DNA of 64,000 bases. It comes from Oxalobacteraceae sp. CFBP 8761 (GTDB lineage Bacteria; Pseudomonadota; Gammaproteobacteria; Burkholderiales; Burkholderiaceae_D). The stretch lies in assembly GCA_014841595.1 (NCBI GenBank), contig JACYUE010000002.1:124001-188000 (forward strand), given 5' to 3'. This document shows, piece after piece, positions 60,316 through 64,000 of the stretch (its first letter is position 1; every line of letters starts with the position of its first letter). The notes under the pieces were generated by a model. The model searched no databases. It saw only the letters and a list, made by a program, of their open reading frames with translations, and was not told where the DNA came from. The position numbers and the translations under genes are program-made.

Positions 60316-61494
60316 ATGGCCAACGCATTTGCACTACCTGCGATGCCGGCACTGGCCGGCCTGTATCCGCCAGCGCCCGACGGCATTGTCAATCTCGAGC
60401 ACGGTTACTTTGGCGCGATGGCGCAGCCGGTGCAGGCGGCGCTGGTCGAATCGGTCGACTATCTGAATCGTCATCTGAGCCCGTTCCTGCGCAGTGCGCA
60501 AGCTCTCGAGCATGGCGCGGTGCTGTGCGCGCGGCTTGCCAAACTGATCAATGCCGAACCGCATGAGATTCTGCTCACGCGCAGTGCGAGCGAATCGATG
60601 CAGGTGCTGATCGGGCAATACCACCGGCTGGCACCGGGCGACGGCGTCCTGTGGAGCAACCTCGATTATCCGGCGATGCGCTATGCGATGGCGTGGCTGG
60701 AAGGGCGGCGCGGCGTGGTGCCGACCGAACTGCACTTGAGCCTGCCGTTGTCCGGCGACGCGCTGCTGGAACAGTATGCGACGGCGATCCGCGATACGCC
60801 GGGCCTGAAACTGATTCTGCTCTCGCAGGTGTTTCCGGCCAATGGCCAATCGGTGCCGGTACGCGAGATCGCGGCACTGGCGCGGGCACGCGGCGTCGAT
60901 GTGCTGGTCGACAGCGCCCATGCGCTGGGCCAGCTGCCCGTCGACGTGCAGGCCATGGGCATCGATTTCGCTGGCTTCAACCTGCACAAGTGGATCGGCG
61001 CGCCGCCGGGGCTGGGCTTTGCGTATATCCGGTCGTCGCGCCTGGACCGGATCGAGCCGCATTTCGGCGACCGCGATTATCCGGCGGACGATATCCGCGG
61101 ACGCCTGCATGCTGGCATGCCGCCGATGAGCGCGATCATGGCTGCGCCGGTGGCGCTCGACGTGCATGCGCAGCTGGGTGGCTCACCCGCGAAAGGCGCG
61201 CGGCTCGCGTGGCTCAGGAATTACTGGGTGCAGCGCGTGGCGGACCTGCCGGGCATGCAGTTGATGAGCCCGCTGGTGGGCGACACGGCGCTGGCGGCGT
61301 TCACGATCGACGGCATGCGTGCGCTTGACGTGCAGGCGGCGCTGCTGGCGCGCTTCGGCGTGTTCACGGTGGAGCGCCATATTGGCGACGTCAGCCTGGT
61401 GCGTGCCACGGTGGCGCTGACGACCACGGTGGAAGAACTCGATCGCCTGGTCGAGGGCTTGACGGTGCTGACCCGCGAAGCGGCGGGTGCCTGA
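60316..61494 (+). CDS. Class V aminotransferase (isopenicillin N epimerase/cysteine desulfurase-like)
   Basis: 392 residues. PLP fold-type I features are NLEHGYFGAM, EILLTRSASESMQVLIGQYH, LVDSAHALGQLPVDV (Asp and His contacting PLP) and the Schiff-base Lys in FNLHKWIGAPPGLGFAYI. The substrate cannot be assigned; isopenicillin N epimerase-like proteins act on amino acids or peptides. It starts 5 bp after rfaE2 and its stop overlaps the next ATG (TGATG). Confidence 0.88.
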   Translation: MANAFALPAMPALAGLYPPAPDGIVNLEHGYFGAMAQPVQAALVESVDYLNRHLSPFLRSAQALEHGAVLCARLAKLINAEPHEILLTRSASESMQVLIGQYHRLAPGDGVLWSNLDYPAMRYAMAWLEGRRGVVPTELHLSLPLSGDALLEQYATAIRDTPGLKLILLSQVFPANGQSVPVREIAALARARGVDVLVDSAHALGQLPVDVQAMGIDFAGFNLHKWIGAPPGLGFAYIRSSRLDRIEPHFGDRDYPADDIRGRLHAGMPPMSAIMAAPVALDVHAQLGGSPAKGARLAWLRNYWVQRVADLPGMQLMSPLVGDTALAAFTIDGMRALDVQAALLARFGVFTVERHIGDVSLVRATVALTTTVEELDRLVEGLTVLTREAAGA

Positions 61495-62672
61495 TGCCGG
61501 GCATGTCGATATACACGCTGTCGCCGATTCCTGCAGACCTGATCCATGGCGCGGTCGAGCTCGAACGCACGGACGCCGGCCTGCTGCCGCAGCGGTTGCC
61601 GGCCTGGGCGCTCGAGCAGCACCCGGATGTGCAGCTGGCGCTGGCCGCAGCACAGCCATCCGGCGTGCGCCTGGCATTCCGGACCACGGCCCGTGTCGTC
61701 GAGGTGCTGGTGCTGCCGACCAAGCGCCGCTACGGCAAGATGGCGCCGCGGCCCGACGGTATCTTTGATCTGGTGGTCGATGGGAAGCTGCTTGTCCAGG
61801 CGAGCGCGCCGGGTGGCAAGCTCCTTGAGATCGACATGATCAGCGGGGCAACGCGGGTACATCCTGGCGAGCCGCACTGGCTGCGCTTTGCCGACCTGCC
61901 GGCGGGCGACAAGACCGTCGAACTTTGGCTGCCGCATGACGAGACGACCGAGCTGGTGAGCTTGCGCGCGGATGCGCCGGTGTCGGCCCTTTTGAAAGGC
62001 GGCCAGCGCCGCTGGTTGCATCACGGCAGTTCGATCAGCCAGGGCTCGAATGCGACCCATCCGACCGGCATCTGGCCTGCCGTGGCGGCCGGTCTGGCAG
62101 GCGTCGACCTGTTCAATCTGGGTTTCGGCGGCAATGCCTTACTGGATCCGTTCACGGCGCGCACGATCCGTGATCTGCCGGCCAACCTGATCAGCCTGAA
62201 GCTCGGCATCAATCTCGTCAACACCGACCTGATGCGCGTGCGCGCGTTCGGGCCGGCCGTGCACGGGTTTCTTGACACGATCCGCGAAGGGATGCACCGG
62301 AGCACGCCGCTCCTGGTGATATCGCCGACCTGGTGTCCGATCCACGAAACGACACCGGGGCCGACCATGTTCGATGGCAAGGCCATGGAGCAGGGCAGGC
62401 TGTTGTTCCGGGCGATGGGCAACGACGCCGAGCGGCGCCAGGGCAAGCTGACGCTGGGCGTGATCCGCGAGCAGTTGCAAAGAATCGTGGCGCAGCGGAC
62501 GGGAACCGATGCGCACATCCATTACCTCGATGGCAGTGCGCTATATGGCGCCGCGGACAACGCGCACCTGCCGCTGCCCGATGCGCTGCACCCGGACGCC
62601 GCCACGCACCGGCTGATCGGCGAGCGCTTTCATGCGCAGGTGTTTGGGGCCACAAGCTGGGGTCAGGTCTGA
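61494..62672 (+). CDS. SGNH/GDSL hydrolase with N-terminal beta domain
   Basis: 392 residues, coupled to the aminotransferase. An N-terminal jelly-roll-like part (~1-160, with VEVLVLPTKRRYGKMAP, TKTVELWLPHDE-type DKTVELWLPHDETTELVSL) precedes the SGNH domain: Ser in LHHGSSISQGSNAT, Gly in NLGFGGNALLDP, Asn-like block LKLGINLVN, and the Asp-His pair in LPDALHPDAATHRL. Likely an acyl or carbohydrate esterase, probably cytoplasmic as no signal is present. The last codons (WGQV and stop) come from a MITE-like repeat that begins at 62659. Confidence 0.85.
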   Translation: MPGMSIYTLSPIPADLIHGAVELERTDAGLLPQRLPAWALEQHPDVQLALAAAQPSGVRLAFRTTARVVEVLVLPTKRRYGKMAPRPDGIFDLVVDGKLLVQASAPGGKLLEIDMISGATRVHPGEPHWLRFADLPAGDKTVELWLPHDETTELVSLRADAPVSALLKGGQRRWLHHGSSISQGSNATHPTGIWPAVAAGLAGVDLFNLGFGGNALLDPFTARTIRDLPANLISLKLGINLVNTDLMRVRAFGPAVHGFLDTIREGMHRSTPLLVISPTWCPIHETTPGPTMFDGKAMEQGRLLFRAMGNDAERRQGKLTLGVIREQLQRIVAQRTGTDAHIHYLDGSALYGAADNAHLPLPDALHPDAATHRLIGERFHAQVFGATSWGQV

Positions 62673-62796
62673 CATTCGGACACAAGCTCTACTGTAAGTA
62701 TCTCTCTGTTATCGGTGCGGCTTCGGTTTTTAGGCCAGTGTTCCACATGCATCGCCCTCAGCAGTCGAGCCCGTGTCCGAATGTCAGACCTGACCC
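62659..62796. mobile_element. MITE/REP-like element with perfect 25-bp inverted ends
   Basis: The left end 62659-62683 (begins GGGGTCAGGTCTGACATTCG) is the exact reverse complement of the right end 62772-62796 (ends in GACCTGACCCC). Total 138 bp with 88 bp of non-coding core, no open frame of note. The symmetry extends outward imperfectly (AAGC left, GCTT right; GCCAC/GTGGC further out). I see no clear target-site duplication. The ends resemble GGGGTCAG-type repeats seen widely in bacterial genomes, probably moved by a transposase supplied in trans. Confidence 0.7.
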
Positions 62797-62818
62797 CGGC
62801 TTTTGAGTGGCGCCGGCT

Positions 62819-63289
62819 TTAAGCGCCGCCGGCGTAGCTGTTCTGGCGCCAGGCTTCGTAGACGACGACGGCTACCGTGTTCGACAGGTTCAGGCTGCGG
62901 TTATCGGGCCGCATCGGCAGGCGGATGCGTTGGGCGGGTGGGAAGGTTTCGCGCAAGGCGGGGGGCAGGCCGCGCGATTCCGGGCCGAATACGAACACGT
63001 CGCCCGGCTGGAAGTGGGCGTCGGCGAAGGGCGCCGAGCCGTGCGTGGTCAGTGCGAACATGCGCGCCGGGTCGGGCCGGGTGTCCGCCAGGAACGCGGC
63101 CCAGTCCTTGTGCACTTTCATCGTGGCGTAGTCGTGGTAATCGAGGCCGGCGCGGCGCATCTTGGCGTCGTCCAGCGGAAAGCCGAGCGGCTCGATCAGG
63201 TGCAGTTGCACGCCGGTATTGGCGCACAGGCGGATCACATTGCCGGTATTCGGCGGGATTTCTGGTTCGACCAGGACGACGTGGAACAA
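62819..63289 (-). CDS. trmL: tRNA (cytidine(34)-2'-O)-methyltransferase
   Basis: 156 residues, the compact SPOUT size. Motifs: LVEPEIPPNTGNVIRLCANT, FVFGPESRGLP and RPDNRSLNLSNTVAVVVYEA, the trefoil knot that binds S-adenosylmethionine. It methylates the 2'-O of the wobble base in tRNA-Leu. It follows comF on the same strand after a 24-bp gap, and the MITE lies just beyond its stop. Confidence 0.94.
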   Translation of the reverse strand: MFHVVLVEPEIPPNTGNVIRLCANTGVQLHLIEPLGFPLDDAKMRRAGLDYHDYATMKVHKDWAAFLADTRPDPARMFALTTHGSAPFADAHFQPGDVFVFGPESRGLPPALRETFPPAQRIRLPMRPDNRSLNLSNTVAVVVYEAWRQNSYAGGA

Positions 63290-63313
63290 CGTGCTTCTCC
63301 TTGATGATGAGGC

Positions 63314-64000
63314 TTATCCATGCGGCGGGGTGCGCGCGAAGACGATGTTCGTCACGCGCGCGGCGCCCGCCTGTTTCAATACGGCGGCAATTTCTGCCAG
63401 TGTGTGGCCGCTGGACATGACATCATCGACCACGCCCACATGCCGGTCACGTACGTCGAACGTGCTGGCCACGCCAAACGCGCCCCTCACGTTCCTGCGC
63501 CGCTCGCCTGGCCCGGCGCCCGATTGTGGCGCTGTCTCGCGCAGCCGGTGCAGCAGTTGCGGGACGACCGGCACGCCCAGCGCACGGGCCAGCGGGCGCG
63601 CGACTTCGAGCGCCTGGTTGTAGCCGCGCTCGATCAGGCGGGCCGGGCCCAGCGGCACCGGACACAGTACATCGGGCAAGACCGGCGCCGGATGCATGAT
63701 GGACGAAATCGCCCCATGCAGCACGCGCGCCATCCACGGCGCCAGCGCCAGTTGCCCGCCAAACTTCAGTTGCAGCACCAGGCTATCGAGCGGCGCCGCG
63801 TAATCGCAGGCAGCCCAGGTCGTGTCGAAGGACGGCGCCTGCGCGAGGCATGCGCCGCAATGCCGTGTGCTGTCCAGCGCGCCGGCCGGGTTCGCGCAGC
63901 AAGAACAGCGCGGCGTCGGCACCACATACGCCTGCTCGCAATCGGCGCACACCGCCGCCCGCGCGTGCCCGCCACACAGTGCGCAGCACGAGGGCAAGAG
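63314..64000 (-). CDS. comF: ComF family phosphoribosyltransferase-like protein (5' end outside window)
   Basis: At least 228 residues; the frame stays open to the window edge, so the true start may lie beyond it (a TTG at 63997 is the only start codon visible near the edge). N-terminal zinc-finger cysteines (CCALCGG, VCADC, CSCCANP, HCGACLAQ) and a type I PRTase domain with VGVVDDVMSSGHTLAEIA as the PRPP loop and LIERGYNQALEVARPLA. Homologues are needed for natural transformation in several bacteria, moving single-stranded DNA inward; this fits with the pilTU motors in the window, but only loosely. Confidence 0.9.
   Translation of the reverse strand, partial: LLPSCCALCGGHARAAVCADCEQAYVVPTPRCSCCANPAGALDSTRHCGACLAQAPSFDTTWAACDYAAPLDSLVLQLKFGGQLALAPWMARVLHGAISSIMHPAPVLPDVLCPVPLGPARLIERGYNQALEVARPLARALGVPVVPQLLHRLRETAPQSGAGPGERRRNVRGAFGVASTFDVRDRHVGVVDDVMSSGHTLAEIAAVLKQAGAARVTNIVFARTPPHG

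Overview
The window looks like a chromosomal segment of a high-GC betaproteobacterium of the family Oxalobacteraceae (Massilia/Duganella/Telluria-like). The reasons are the codon bias, the xseB-ispA-dxs operon next to a Rieske oxygenase, a BPSS1780-type membrane protein behind thrB, an HpaR-type MarR regulator, a PEP-CTERM protein, a DUF4214/RTX protein and twin TonB-dependent receptors. This assignment is inference from gene content; no rRNA, tRNA, phage, IS transposase or CRISPR array was seen. I place 58 protein genes, two of them cut by the window edges.

Left part (1-12.5 kb): tail of an OmpA protein, a membrane metallophosphoesterase, a lone pstC with a PHO-box-like site, glutathione-dependent formaldehyde dehydrogenase, a methionine-heptad exported protein, hpaR, an SRPBCC protein, uvrD with a LexA-like box and possibly leaderless mRNA, and a DUF2782-thrB-BPSS1780 operon. 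12.5-27 kb: polA, a large hybrid histidine kinase, a Tat-exported dienelactone hydrolase, a ZIP transporter whose start codon is not obvious, sulfurtransferase and DMT exporter, a Rieske oxygenase, and the xseB-ispA-dxs isoprenoid operon.

27-35 kb is the most accessory-looking region: two secreted proteins, a translationally coupled ECF sigma / zinc-finger anti-sigma / subtilase module running into an outer-membrane barrel, and an 888-residue DUF4214-RTX protein, followed by a 2OG-Fe(II) oxygenase and a cobalamin adenosyltransferase. 35-41 kb: glcDEF glycolate oxidase, then three small uncharacterised genes ending in a DUF2145 protein, and glutathione peroxidase. 41-46 kb: two TonB-dependent receptors. 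46-52 kb: pilTU, yggS-proC, a yqjDEK-like trio and ubiA. 52-64 kb: a PhoX-family phosphatase with a three-repeat PHO box and a PEP-CTERM protein behind it, a rhomboid protease, an MscS channel preceded by three phased inverted repeats, oxyR, a second pilU-like ATPase, a heptose adenylyltransferase, an aminotransferase-SGNH hydrolase pair, a MITE-like inverted-repeat element, trmL and comF.

The two best candidates for something undescribed are the sigma/anti-sigma/subtilase module, in which the anti-sigma factor and the protease both carry a prodomain-like segment ending in a similar motif, and the DUF2145 gene pair, where DUF2145 looks like a circularly permuted NlpC/P60-type hydrolase coupled to a serine-rich exported protein. 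The phosphate-starvation elements (pstC, phoX plus PEP-CTERM) are the clearest regulatory theme.
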